Source of the DNA: TMED14 sp003444795
GTDB lineage: Bacteria; Bacteroidota; Bacteroidia; Flavobacteriales; Schleiferiaceae
DNA: 38,937 nucleotides
Assembly: GCA_963978445.1 (NCBI GenBank)
Contig: CAXBRT010000005.1
Coordinates: 1-38,937, forward strand
Direction: 5' to 3'
A program made the translations under genes and the position numbers. The notes beneath the pieces were generated by a model. The model did no database searches, was not told the origin of the DNA, and worked only from the letters and a program-made list of their open reading frames with translations. Of this stretch, positions 8,567 to 17,566 are shown in pieces (within the stretch, counting starts at the first letter, position 1; each line of letters starts with the position of its first letter).

Positions 8567-9321
8567 TGAAACTCCAACGCCCTCTATGCGTTTTTGACCT
8601 CGAAACTACGGGGGTTCAAGTCGTGAGCGACCGCATTGTTGAAATGTGCGTCATCAAGGTGGAACCCAACGGCACGGAGACCACCAAAGTTTGGCGGGTA
8701 AACCCTGGAATGCCCATCCCCCCTTCCGCCAGTGCCATCCATGGCATAACGGATGAAATGGTTGCCAACAGTCCGTCTTTCAAGGAATTAGCTCATGAAA
8801 TTGTGGCATTCATGAAGGACTGCGACGTGGCAGGATACAATTCAAACCGCTTTGACATCCCCTTACTCGCGGAAGAATTGCTTCGCGCAGAGGTAGACTT
8901 TGACCTGCGAAAAGTGCATGCTGTGGACGTTCAAAATATCTTCCATAAGAAGGAACAACGCACCTTAAGCGCCGCCCTCAAATTTTACTGTGACGAAGAT
9001 CTCATCCATGCCCATACGGCAGAAGCGGATGTTCGTGCCACGCTGAATGTTTTACGCGCCCAAGTAGAACGCTATACCGACCTTCCCGATAGCGTAGCGG
9101 GACTTGCGGAGTTTAGCAACATTCATCAGGCAGCCGATTTTGCCGGCTTCATCACGTACAACAAGGACGGAGTTGAACAATTTTCCTTCGGCAAGTACAA
9201 GGGTCAATCAGTCGCCAGTGTCCTCGAAAAGGACCCTGGATATTACAGCTGGATCCAAAATGCGGACTTCCCGCTCTACACAAAGAAAATTTTGACGGCC
9301 ATTCGACTCAGTCTCCGATGA
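8566..9321 (+). CDS. DnaQ-like 3'-5' exonuclease with ExoX-type C-terminal domain
   Basis: A 251-residue DEDDh exonuclease: ExoI motif FDLETTG (about 9-15), ExoII region around YNSNRFDIPLL (about 93-103), and ExoIII with HTAEADVRAT (about 150-160), in which H and D are the catalytic pair. Residues 205-250 contain a short domain with FGKYKGQSV and DPGYYSWI that I recognise from ExoX-like exonucleases. It should hydrolyse single-stranded DNA or RNA 3' ends in repair or proofreading. I chose the ATG at 8566, which overlaps the E2 stop as TGATG, over a GTG at 8542 that would extend into E2. The gene overlaps the next one by 4 bases (ATGA), so E2, exonuclease and hydrolase form an operon. Confidence 0.88.
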   Translation: MKLQRPLCVFDLETTGVQVVSDRIVEMCVIKVEPNGTETTKVWRVNPGMPIPPSASAIHGITDEMVANSPSFKELAHEIVAFMKDCDVAGYNSNRFDIPLLAEELLRAEVDFDLRKVHAVDVQNIFHKKEQRTLSAALKFYCDEDLIHAHTAEADVRATLNVLRAQVERYTDLPDSVAGLAEFSNIHQAADFAGFITYNKDGVEQFSFGKYKGQSVASVLEKDPGYYSWIQNADFPLYTKKILTAIRLSLR

Positions 9322-9923
9322 AAATTATCTGCATAGGGCGGAATTACCGCGATCACGCTACAGAATTGGGAAACGCAGTCCCCGACGAACCCGTCGTATT
9401 CTGCAAGCCAGACTCCGCCATTCTTCAGCCCCGGTTGCCTTTTGTTCTTCCATCCTGGTCGCAAGACATCCACCATGAGGTGGAATGGGTCGTACGCATC
9501 GGCCGTGTAGGAAAATTCATCGAACCCGAATTCGCCTGGTCCTACATCGATGCCATGACGGTAGGTCTAGATTTTACCGCACGCGATCTTCAATCCAAAC
9601 TAAAAGCGAAAGGTTTGCCTTGGGAGAAGGCCAAGGGTTTTGACGGCTCCGCTGTGCTTGGCGAATGGATTAAAGGCCCCGTTGAGCCTGGATTTCACGA
9701 CATTTCCTTGCTAAAAAATGGCCAAGAAGTTCAAGCGGGAAATACTCGAGATTTTCTCTTTCCACTTGAGTCGCTCATTGCCCATGTCAGCCAGTATTTC
9801 ACTCTGAAATCAGGGGATTTACTTTTCACAGGCACGCCTGCAGGGGTTGGCCCCGTTTCTCCTGGGGATGAATTGGAGGCCAAATTAGATGGTAAAAGCC
9901 TACTACGATTGAGAATTAGGTAG
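9318..9923 (+). CDS. Fumarylacetoacetate hydrolase family protein
   Basis: The 201-residue protein begins MKIICIGRNYRDHATELGN and contains the family core: EPVVFCKPDSAI, HHEVEWVVRIG (metal-binding Glu pair), TVGLDFTARDLQ, KGLPWEKAKGFDGSA and the C-terminal FTGTPAGVGPVSPGD. These short family members bind Mg2+ or Mn2+ and cleave or decarboxylate small acylpyruvates or oxaloacetate. The likely activity is acylpyruvase or oxaloacetate decarboxylase, but the substrate cannot be fixed here. Its ATG overlaps the exonuclease stop by 4 bases. No terminator is visible before the next gene. Confidence 0.9.
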   Translation: MKIICIGRNYRDHATELGNAVPDEPVVFCKPDSAILQPRLPFVLPSWSQDIHHEVEWVVRIGRVGKFIEPEFAWSYIDAMTVGLDFTARDLQSKLKAKGLPWEKAKGFDGSAVLGEWIKGPVEPGFHDISLLKNGQEVQAGNTRDFLFPLESLIAHVSQYFTLKSGDLLFTGTPAGVGPVSPGDELEAKLDGKSLLRLRIR

Positions 9924-9945
9924 TTCAATCAGACATCTAAAAGTG

Positions 9946-9953
9946 TATATTTG
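9946..9953 (+). promoter_or_regulatory. -7 box of the giant T9SS gene (TATATTTG)
   Basis: TATATTTG is a perfect match to TAnnTTTG, 31 nt before the ATG at 9985. I see no clear -33 TTG at the expected distance. Confidence 0.55.
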
Positions 9954-9984
9954 GAGAATGCGGACATACCCAAAATACACCTCG

Positions 9985-12900
9985 ATGAAACATCGCATCC
10001 GACGCATCCTTTCGGCCTTCGTGGTTGTGGCCTCCTGGAGTGCCATGGCGCAGACCAGCCCCATTACAGTGGTTTTCCACGAAAAGTTCGACCCACCCTC
10101 AGGTCCGGACTCCGTAACCAGCTTCCACACGACCCCAGGCACCACCATTCCCTATTGGAATGACACCTCTGCGTTTTCGGTATCTGCTCCGCACAGCTAC
10201 CACGCGAAGATTGTGCCCTTTGACTCGGTCATTTTTGAAACTGATGCTTTTGCGACCACCGGTAACATTTTCGTTCGCTTGACCTTCGACCAAATCTGTA
10301 AGGTGCACTTCGGTCAACAAGCCTATGTGCGGGTCTCCAATAACAATGGCGCCACATGGACACGATTGAACGGCACCCACTACCGAGGCACGTCGGGCGG
10401 CTTCAATTCCACGGGCTATTTCAACGAACTTTCCTATGCGAACCCTAACAACACACCATATTGGGGCGGTTTGACCACCGCAGGTACCGGCGTAGCACCA
10501 ACGGCAACCTGGTGGGTTGGTGAAACGTTTGATATCTCCAGCATCATTGGCAACGGCCCTAGCGGAACCGCACAGGGTTATGCCAACTGTAAGATTCAGT
10601 TTATTCTTGAATACCGCTCTCCTTTTGGCACCGCCAATCCCGCAGGTTGGTTTGTGGACAACGTGAAAGTGGAGGCTGCTCCATGTGAGTTGATTCCTCC
10701 GACCTATACATTTAATCTGATTCCGCGAAAAGAACCCATCGGTGCTCGCTATCAATCCAGCCAAGAAATCCGACTGAAAGCGAGAGACTTAGAGTCCGGC
10801 GTGGACTCTGTTCTGCTCCACCACCGTCTGAATGGTGGCACTTGGACCACTGTTCAAATGAACGCTTCCGTATCTACCTCATGCCCGGACTCTGCCGAGT
10901 ATTTCTACACCCTCACCAATTTGGTGGTTGGCGACTCGGTAGACTGGTATGTGGAAATTTTTGACTGCGCTTGTCCCAACGTGGTACGCGTGCCGTCCTT
11001 GAGCTCCACCCCGTTGAACAACACCTTCTGGATAGACCCTTCTCCTCCTGCCATCTGTGGAGTAAGTACCCCTAACAGCTTCCCCTACTTAGTCACCAAC
11101 TTCCCATGGGTCGAGAATTTCTCTAGCATTGACTGGATTCCGGGGTCTGGAACGGGGGCTACAGGAACTGCGCACCGAGGCACCTTCCCGCAAGGCAATC
11201 CGCCGTCAGGTAAAAACTGGCAGGTTTCTCCTAATACGACCTCAACGGGATTTGCATGGTCTATCCGCATTGGTCAAACTGGCACCCTAAACACAGGTCC
11301 TTTGGGCGATCACACCACGGGTGGTGGCAAATATGTCTACACAGAAGCTTCCCAGGGTAGCACAAACAACAATACCACCCTCATCACGCCTTGTTTGAAG
11401 CTTACTGGCTTAAATCACGCAGTATTAGAGTTCTGGTATCACAAGTATGGAGCCCATATGGGCAACCTACGCGTGGACATCGATACGGGCTCCACCACGC
11501 CAAAGTGGGTGGTCGGTGTGATGTTGATCCCTGGTCAGCAACAAACCAACCAATCAGACCCTTGGCAAAAGGCATTGGTGAACCTGGACCCCTATTTGGA
11601 CCAAATTATTCGCATTCGTTTCCTTGGAAATAAGACCAATACGGCATCAAATGACTTGGGCGACATGGCCATCGACGACATCTCCGTATATGAGCCAGAC
11701 CCCGCCGATATTGAGATGTTGGCGATGTACACTCCTCAAAATGGATTCTGCCAATACACAGCCAACGAGAATGTGCGTATCCACTTGCGTTCAGAGGGTT
11801 TCTTCCCCATTGACACGATTCCCGTAGCCTTCTCGGTGAAGAACTTGACAACGAATACCACAGTCGTTTCCCGCGATACGATCTACACCACCTTGAACTT
11901 GGGCGATACCACGTCTTACACGTTCACTCCAAAAGCCAACTTGAGCGCCTATGCCAACTACCACATCTACGTGTGGTCTGAAGCTCCTGGCGACCCCAAT
12001 ACGAGCAACGACACATTGGGCTTCTTCTTCATTGAGCACATCGCCCCCATTACGCAATTCCCACACATCCAGACCTTTGACGGACCAGGTTGGAATGCCG
12101 GCAACGGAACCTCCAACAACCCAGGCACGTTCAACACGACGGATTGGGAAGCCCTGCCACCACCTCAAACCGCTGATTATGCGTGGCAAGTTGGTTCTGC
12201 TTTGACTCCCACCTTCAATACAGGACCCCGTTGGAACCGCACACGTAGTGGTAACTACCTCTACAGCGAAGCGAGCTATGGCAACAATGGACCTGCAGCC
12301 CTGTATGCCACCACGCGTTGTGTGGACCTCTCGGCGATGACCAACCCCGTTCTGACCTTCTGGTACCACATGTTTGGTGCGGACGTGAACATCTTGAACG
12401 TTCAGGTAGTCCCCGATGGCAGCAACAGCTGGCAGACAGTTGCTGGTGCGCCCATTTCAGGAGCACAGCAAACGGGCGAAGTCGATGACTGGAAGTTCAA
12501 GATGGTTGACCTCTCCGCTTATGCCGGGGATGTGGTTAAGATTCGCATCCTCGCCCGTAAGACAGGATCGGGTGACCTCGCGGACATTGCCATCGACGAT
12601 TTGATGATTTACAACCAACCGGCCACGGATGTCGGTGTGTCCATCGTCACTAGCCCCTTGAACTCTGTAAACTTGGCCAACCCACAAAACGTGGTGCTCA
12701 AGGTGCGCAACTATGGAACGGCTGCGAAAACAGGTATTCCTGTAACGTACCAAATCAACGATTTGTGTACCCCTAGCAACTCGGGCACCTACACCACAAC
12801 CTATGCGGGCTCGTTGGCTGCCGGTGCAGAAGGAACGATAACCGTGACGACACCCCCGACGTACTATGTGGGCGACTTTGAAGTAAAGGCTTGGACGACC

Positions 12901-14796
12901 CTGGCTGGCGATGCCATGGCCATCAACGACACCGCTTCAAAGATTTCTTCTGGTGCCACCTCTTACCCTATCTCATTTGGCCCCGTCAACTTTGACAACT
13001 GTGTCGGCGATGAGACTGGCTTCTTCGCGCAAGGTGGACCTGGTACACTCCAAATGTGGGAGTTTGGTACGCCCGCAAAAGGGGGTGCTTTCAACGGTGC
13101 AGCCTCGGGAACCAATTGTTGGGTTACGGGCTTGACGGATAACTACCAACCTGGTAAAACAGAAATCCTACGTATCCCGACGTTGACCAACTTTGACACG
13201 GTGGTATCTGCGGAACTCCGCTTCAAGCACAAGTACGAATTCACGCCTACTGATGGCGGCGTCGTGGAGTACTTCCAAAACGGCAACTGGAACACCTTGG
13301 GTAACGCTGCTGTGGCAGTTGGATACAACTGGTATGGCTCTAACTACGGTTCACCCAATGTCCAATCCCTGAACTCACCAGGTTGGGCGGGTAGCACTTC
13401 TGGACAGTGGATCACCTCTTCCATCCCCTTGAACGTATGGAACTTCTCCCCAAACCCTATCAGCTTGCGTTTCCGAATGGTATCGGCTGCTGGTTCGTCC
13501 GCAAAGGGTTGGGCTATTGATGACTTCGAGGTCTATGTCCCCCCCCAGAACTCTGCCTCTCCTGTGGAAGAAGACACAAAAGAATAGATTGTTAATCCTG
13601 CCGACACTTCGCATATTCGCGTTCGATTCGAGAATACAGGCGCCAAGAAATTGGACAGCTGCTTGGTGCGCTTCCAGGTCAATGGTGGCCCATGGAGCAA
13701 CTATGAGACGGTCGTCTTTAAGAATAAGTACAATGGCAATCCGGCTCCTATGTTGCGTGGTCAACGTCAATGGTATGACTTTGAGCAAGTATGGGTCAAC
13801 CAAGGTGCAGGTACCTACAACATTTGTGTTGAAACAGCACGCCCCAACAACAAGCAGGACAACCTCACCTCGGATGACGTGACGTGTTTGCCCGTGACCA
13901 CGTTGGATGAAGTCGCAATTACCACAGGCAATGGGTACTGTAACGACTTTGAAGATGCTACTGTGCCTTTATGGTTGCCCTTGCACACGACTAACAAGCT
14001 ATTGGATCACGACTGGGAATTTGGTACCCCCAATCAAACGGGTATCAATGCAGCCGCATCGGGTTCTAAAGCATGGATGACGCGTTTGGACAGCAACTAC
14101 CACCACAGCGGTCAGTCTGCCCTGCATACGCCATTCTTTGTTTTGGACACCAACAAGGTGTACACCATGAGCTTCAACCATAACATGATTTCCGAACTCT
14201 ACCACGATGGCGGAAGTGTAGATTGGTCGTACGATGGTGGTATCACGTGGTACACCCTAGGCAACACCTTGACAAATGGTCTGTGGTACAACACGGTGCA
14301 CGTGACGAGTTTGGACATAGTCCGACCAGGATGGAGCGGCAACACCAACGGGTACATCAACTCGACTATTAAGTTCACGGTAGCCAATGCAGGTAAGCTG
14401 GTCTTCCGCTTCCGCTTTGGAGCTGACTACACCATTGACGGACCAGGTTGGGCCGTGGATGACTTCTGTTTGGAAGAAGCTCCGTTTGGAACACCTGCAG
14501 ATATCGTGGGCATTGGTGTTGAGGAAGTGGATATTCCTGGCTTCTTCTTGGGCCATGTTTCGCCAAACCCGCTTAGCGGTCAAGGTTCCTTTATGTTCAA
14601 CACTGTCAAGCCTACCGTCGTTGGGTACACGATCACCAACAGCCTGGGCCAAGTCGTAAGTGACGGTACAGTGAAAGGCGAAGAAGGATACAACCGAGTA
14701 GACTTTGACGCGAGCGCTTGGGCCGGTGGCCTGTATATGATGGAGGTAACGGTCGACGGCCAATCCATCACACGCAAGTTTATCGTACAGCACTAA
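9985..14796 (+). pseudogene. Giant T9SS-secreted multidomain protein, interrupted by one in-frame stop
   Basis: The full frame is 1603 residues. The ATG at 9985 is chosen because it starts a signal peptide (MKHRIRRILSAFVVVASW then SAMAQ); the frame extends further upstream but without signal features. The body alternates beta-sandwich units: an N-terminal reelin-like unit, an Ig-like unit, MAM-like jelly rolls at nt 11070-11700 and 12045-12620, CARDB-like units at 11700-12040 and 12625-12955, and two copies of another jelly roll at 12985-13545 and 13930-14495 (WEFGTP and GWAIDDF / GWAVDDF). A T9SS type A sorting domain ends the protein (SPNPLSGQ, GGLYMMEV). Codon 1201 is TAG (13585-13587), and the same frame continues with coherent CARDB-like sequence (IVNPADTSHIRVRFENTG). 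A single base change therefore separates the signal peptide from the sorting domain. An adhesin or matrix role is inferred. Confidence 0.87.
13651..14796 (+). CDS. 3' open part of the interrupted giant T9SS gene (jelly roll plus sorting domain)
   Basis: This continues the frame of the gene at 9985 after its internal TAG. The first possible initiator is a TTG with no promoter-like sequence or signal peptide, so independent expression is unlikely. It holds the second copy of the WEFGTP jelly roll and the T9SS sorting domain. I regard it as a fragment of the upstream gene. Confidence 0.55.
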   Translation: MDSCLVRFQVNGGPWSNYETVVFKNKYNGNPAPMLRGQRQWYDFEQVWVNQGAGTYNICVETARPNNKQDNLTSDDVTCLPVTTLDEVAITTGNGYCNDFEDATVPLWLPLHTTNKLLDHDWEFGTPNQTGINAAASGSKAWMTRLDSNYHHSGQSALHTPFFVLDTNKVYTMSFNHNMISELYHDGGSVDWSYDGGITWYTLGNTLTNGLWYNTVHVTSLDIVRPGWSGNTNGYINSTIKFTVANAGKLVFRFRFGADYTIDGPGWAVDDFCLEEAPFGTPADIVGIGVEEVDIPGFFLGHVSPNPLSGQGSFMFNTVKPTVVGYTITNSLGQVVSDGTVKGEEGYNRVDFDASAWAGGLYMMEVTVDGQSITRKFIVQH

Positions 14797-14819
14797 ACGC
14801 AGAACGTACGCGTTCTCAG

Positions 14820-14853
14820 ACGCCGCGGCCCACAAGGTCGCGGCGTTTTTTTT
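14820..14853 (+). terminator. Intrinsic terminator after the giant T9SS gene
   Basis: The stem ACGCCGCGGCC / GGTCGCGGCGT has one G-T pair, a 5-nt loop CACAA and a following run of eight T residues. It starts 24 nt after the stop codon at 14796. Confidence 0.9.
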
Positions 14854-14883
14854 CTCATGAGCGAGTGAAATAAGGCGAAACAT

Positions 14884-14896
14884 TGCCAAATTGGCA
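14884..14896. promoter_or_regulatory. Perfect palindrome upstream of clpB (possible operator)
   Basis: TGCCAA-A-TTGGCA is a perfect 6-bp inverted repeat about a single central base, 105 nt upstream of the clpB ATG in the 150-nt region between the preceding terminator and clpB. A repressor or activator site for the chaperone gene is possible. No known regulator motif is recognised, so this is inference. Confidence 0.35.
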
Positions 14897-15001
14897 CCTT
14901 TCCTTCCCTAAATCAGTCAAAATGACGCAAATAAAAGGTGGGAATTCGTTTAGAAACACTTCGGCATTTGAATTGAAGCAGACCATTCAAATAGCCACAC
15001 C

Positions 15002-17566
15002 ATGGAAAACCTCACAGTAAAAACGCAAGAAGCCCTCCAAGCGGCTCAAACGCTTGCCATTTCCCTCGAACATCAGGCCTTAGAGCCATTGCACATTTTT
15101 CTGGGCGCATGGCAGACGGATGCGGTATTAGTTGAGCACCTATTTAAAATGGCTAGCCTGCAGGCCAAAACACTGGCGCAAATTGCAGAAGCAGAGCTTG
15201 GCCGAATAGCCAAAGTAGAAGGGGGACAAGCATACATGGGACGTTCGGCTCAAGAAGCCCTTCAACGTGCCTTGCAAGCCGCTAAAAAAGACGGAGATGA
15301 ATTTCTCACCTTGGAGTACGTGCTTTTGGGACTCGGCACAGGGAAGGATTCCCTGGCCAAGGCCATGAAGGACCAAGGGTTTAAGGAGGAAACCTTCAAG
15401 CAGGCTATCGCGGAATTGCGCAATGGGAGAAAGGCCCAAACGGCCTCGGCGGAGAATACGTATCAATCCTTGGAGAAGTATGCCATCAACCTGAACGATC
15501 GGGCCGCATCGGGCAAACTAGATCCCGTCATCGGTCGGGATGAGGAAATTCGACGCGTATTGCAAATTTTAAGCCGGCGCACGAAAAATAACCCCGTACT
15601 GGTCGGAGAGCCCGGTGTGGGTAAGACAGCCATTGTGGAAGGCCTCGCCCACCGCATTATTCGGGGGGACATTCCTGAAAACCTCAAGGACAAAAAGATC
15701 TACTCGTTGGATATGGGTGCCCTCATTGCAGGCGCCAAGTACAAAGGGGAATTTGAGGAGCGCCTCAAGGCCGTCATCCAAGAAGTCACTAAAGCGGATG
15801 GCCAAATCATCTTATTCATCGATGAAATCCACACCCTCGTCGGTGCCGGTGGAGGTGAAGGTGCGATGGACGCGGCCAATATTTTGAAGCCCGCGCTTGC
15901 GCGCGGCGAGCTGCGCTGTGTCGGCGCCACCACACTCGCGGAGTTTCAGAAATACTTTGAGAAGGACAAAGCGCTGGAACGACGATTCCAGAAAGTCCTG
16001 GTCGATGAACCCGATACGGAGGCCTCCATCAGCATTTTGCGAGGCATCAAAGAAAAGTATGAAAGCCACCACAAAGTCCGCATTAAAGACGAAGCGGTCG
16101 TTCAAAGTGTGCTGTTGAGCCAGCGCTACATTACCGACCGTTTCTTGCCAGACAAAGCTATCGACTTGATGGACGAGGCCGCATCAAAATTGCGCTTAGA
16201 AATCAACTCCAAGCCGGAGGAATTAGACGATTTAGACCGCAAAATTGCGCAACTGGAAATTGAACAAGAGGCGATCAAACGGGAAGAAGACAAGCAGCGC
16301 TTGACCGTTCTGCGGCAACAGCTTGCGGAACTTTCGGAACAGCGCGCACAGCTTTCTGCCCAATGGAATGCGGAAAAAGAGGCTGTTGAGCGACTTCAGC
16401 GCGCCAAAGAGGGTATGGAACAGCTTCGATTTGAAGCCGAACAGGCTGAGCGAGCGGGCGAATACGCGCGCGTAGCAGAAATTCGCTACGGCCAACTCAC
16501 GGCCTTAGAACAAGAACAATTGGCCGCAGCGAAAGACCTCGAATCCCTCCGAACAGCCAATCCCATGGTACAGGAAGAAGTCAGCGCCGAGGATATCGCT
16601 GAAGTCGTGGCACGGTGGACCGGCATACCGGTCCAAAAGATGCTTGAAAGTGAACGAAGTAAGTTGCTTCGCCTCGAAGAGGAACTTCACCTGAGAGTCG
16701 TGGGCCAAGACGAAGCCATTTCTGCCGTTTCTGATGCATTGCGCCGCTCGCGCGCCGGCCTAAGCGACCCTCACCGCCCTATCGGATCCTTCCTCTTTCT
16801 AGGCCCGACCGGCGTTGGAAAGACCGAACTCGCCCGGACGCTCGCGAACTTCCTCTTTGATGACGAGAATGCGGTGGTACGGATCGACATGAGCGAATAC
16901 CAGGAACGCCACGCCGTATCTCGGTTGATTGGAGCCCCTCCGGGCTACGTGGGCTACGACGAAGGAGGCCAGTTGACGGAGGCCGTTCGACGACGCCCTT
17001 ACTCTGTGGTTTTGCTCGACGAAATCGAAAAAGCGCATCCGGATGTGTTCAACATTTTGCTACAAGTGTTGGATGATGGACGTTTGACAGACAACAAAGG
17101 ACGAACGGCCAATTTCACCAACTCTATTGTGATCATGACGTCCAACTTGGGCTCTGAGCTCCTGATGGAAGGCCACGACATGCACGAGGTCATGGACATC
17201 CTGAAGAAAACCCTTCGGCCCGAATTCCTCAACCGCATTGACGAAATCTTGGGCTTTCATGCCCTCGACCAGAACCATGTAGTCGGAATCGTGAAAATGC
17301 AACTGGAAATCGTCAAAAAGCGGCTTCTGGAACAAGAAGTCACCATCGATTTCACCCCGGAAGCCGTGCAAGCGATTGCGGTGGAAGGATTTGATCTGGC
17401 CTTTGGGGCACGACCGCTCAAAAGGACTGTACAGCGCCGGGTGCTCAATGAACTCTCCAAGCAACTCCTAGCCGGGAGCATTCAACGGGATGCCGTCATT
17501 TTAGTGGATGCCGTGGATGGAACGCTTTTCTTCAAGAACGTTAGCGTCGAATCCCACGTCGGTTAA
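15002..17566 (+). CDS. clpB: ATP-dependent chaperone ClpB
   Basis: ClpB is the hexameric AAA+ disaggregase that works with DnaK to rescue aggregated proteins in the cytoplasm. At 854 residues it has the normal length. Order: Clp N domain (1-145), NBD1 with Walker A GEPGVGKTA near 202 and Walker B ILFIDEIHTLVG, a coiled-coil middle domain rich in E/Q/R (about 400-525) that identifies ClpB rather than ClpA or ClpC, NBD2 with Walker A GPTGVGKTE near 600, a Walker B-type segment with VLLDEIEKAH, sensor region IVIMTSNLGS and the C-terminal small domain. It stands alone after a terminator, with a palindrome upstream that may mediate stress control. Its last 26 bases overlap the end of mltG on the other strand. 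Confidence 0.97.
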   Translation: MENLTVKTQEALQAAQTLAISLEHQALEPLHIFLGAWQTDAVLVEHLFKMASLQAKTLAQIAEAELGRIAKVEGGQAYMGRSAQEALQRALQAAKKDGDEFLTLEYVLLGLGTGKDSLAKAMKDQGFKEETFKQAIAELRNGRKAQTASAENTYQSLEKYAINLNDRAASGKLDPVIGRDEEIRRVLQILSRRTKNNPVLVGEPGVGKTAIVEGLAHRIIRGDIPENLKDKKIYSLDMGALIAGAKYKGEFEERLKAVIQEVTKADGQIILFIDEIHTLVGAGGGEGAMDAANILKPALARGELRCVGATTLAEFQKYFEKDKALERRFQKVLVDEPDTEASISILRGIKEKYESHHKVRIKDEAVVQSVLLSQRYITDRFLPDKAIDLMDEAASKLRLEINSKPEELDDLDRKIAQLEIEQEAIKREEDKQRLTVLRQQLAELSEQRAQLSAQWNAEKEAVERLQRAKEGMEQLRFEAEQAERAGEYARVAEIRYGQLTALEQEQLAAAKDLESLRTANPMVQEEVSAEDIAEVVARWTGIPVQKMLESERSKLLRLEEELHLRVVGQDEAISAVSDALRRSRAGLSDPHRPIGSFLFLGPTGVGKTELARTLANFLFDDENAVVRIDMSEYQERHAVSRLIGAPPGYVGYDEGGQLTEAVRRRPYSVVLLDEIEKAHPDVFNILLQVLDDGRLTDNKGRTANFTNSIVIMTSNLGSELLMEGHDMHEVMDILKKTLRPEFLNRIDEILGFHALDQNHVVGIVKMQLEIVKKRLLEQEVTIDFTPEAVQAIAVEGFDLAFGARPLKRTVQRRVLNELSKQLLAGSIQRDAVILVDAVDGTLFFKNVSVESHVG

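Noticed and set aside
9943..9984. Upstream in-frame extension of the giant T9SS gene
   Set aside because: It would add 14 residues before an otherwise well-formed signal peptide and would overlap the TATATTTG promoter box; the ATG at 9985 is better.
11791..12369. 192-codon antisense frame in the giant T9SS gene
   Set aside because: Arg/Gly/Val-rich translation without domains, opposite a coherent beta-sandwich protein; a shadow frame.
7184..14796. Alternative genetic code with TAA and TAG read as sense codons
   Set aside because: Many genes here end normally at TAA (recR, clpB, htrA) or TAG (first T9SS protein, hydrolase) exactly where family proteins end, so the standard code holds.
14884..14905. 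Sigma-54 promoter upstream of clpB (TTGGCAC-like -24 element)
   Set aside because: There is no GC-containing -12 element at the required spacing; the TTGGCA is better explained as the right arm of the palindrome.
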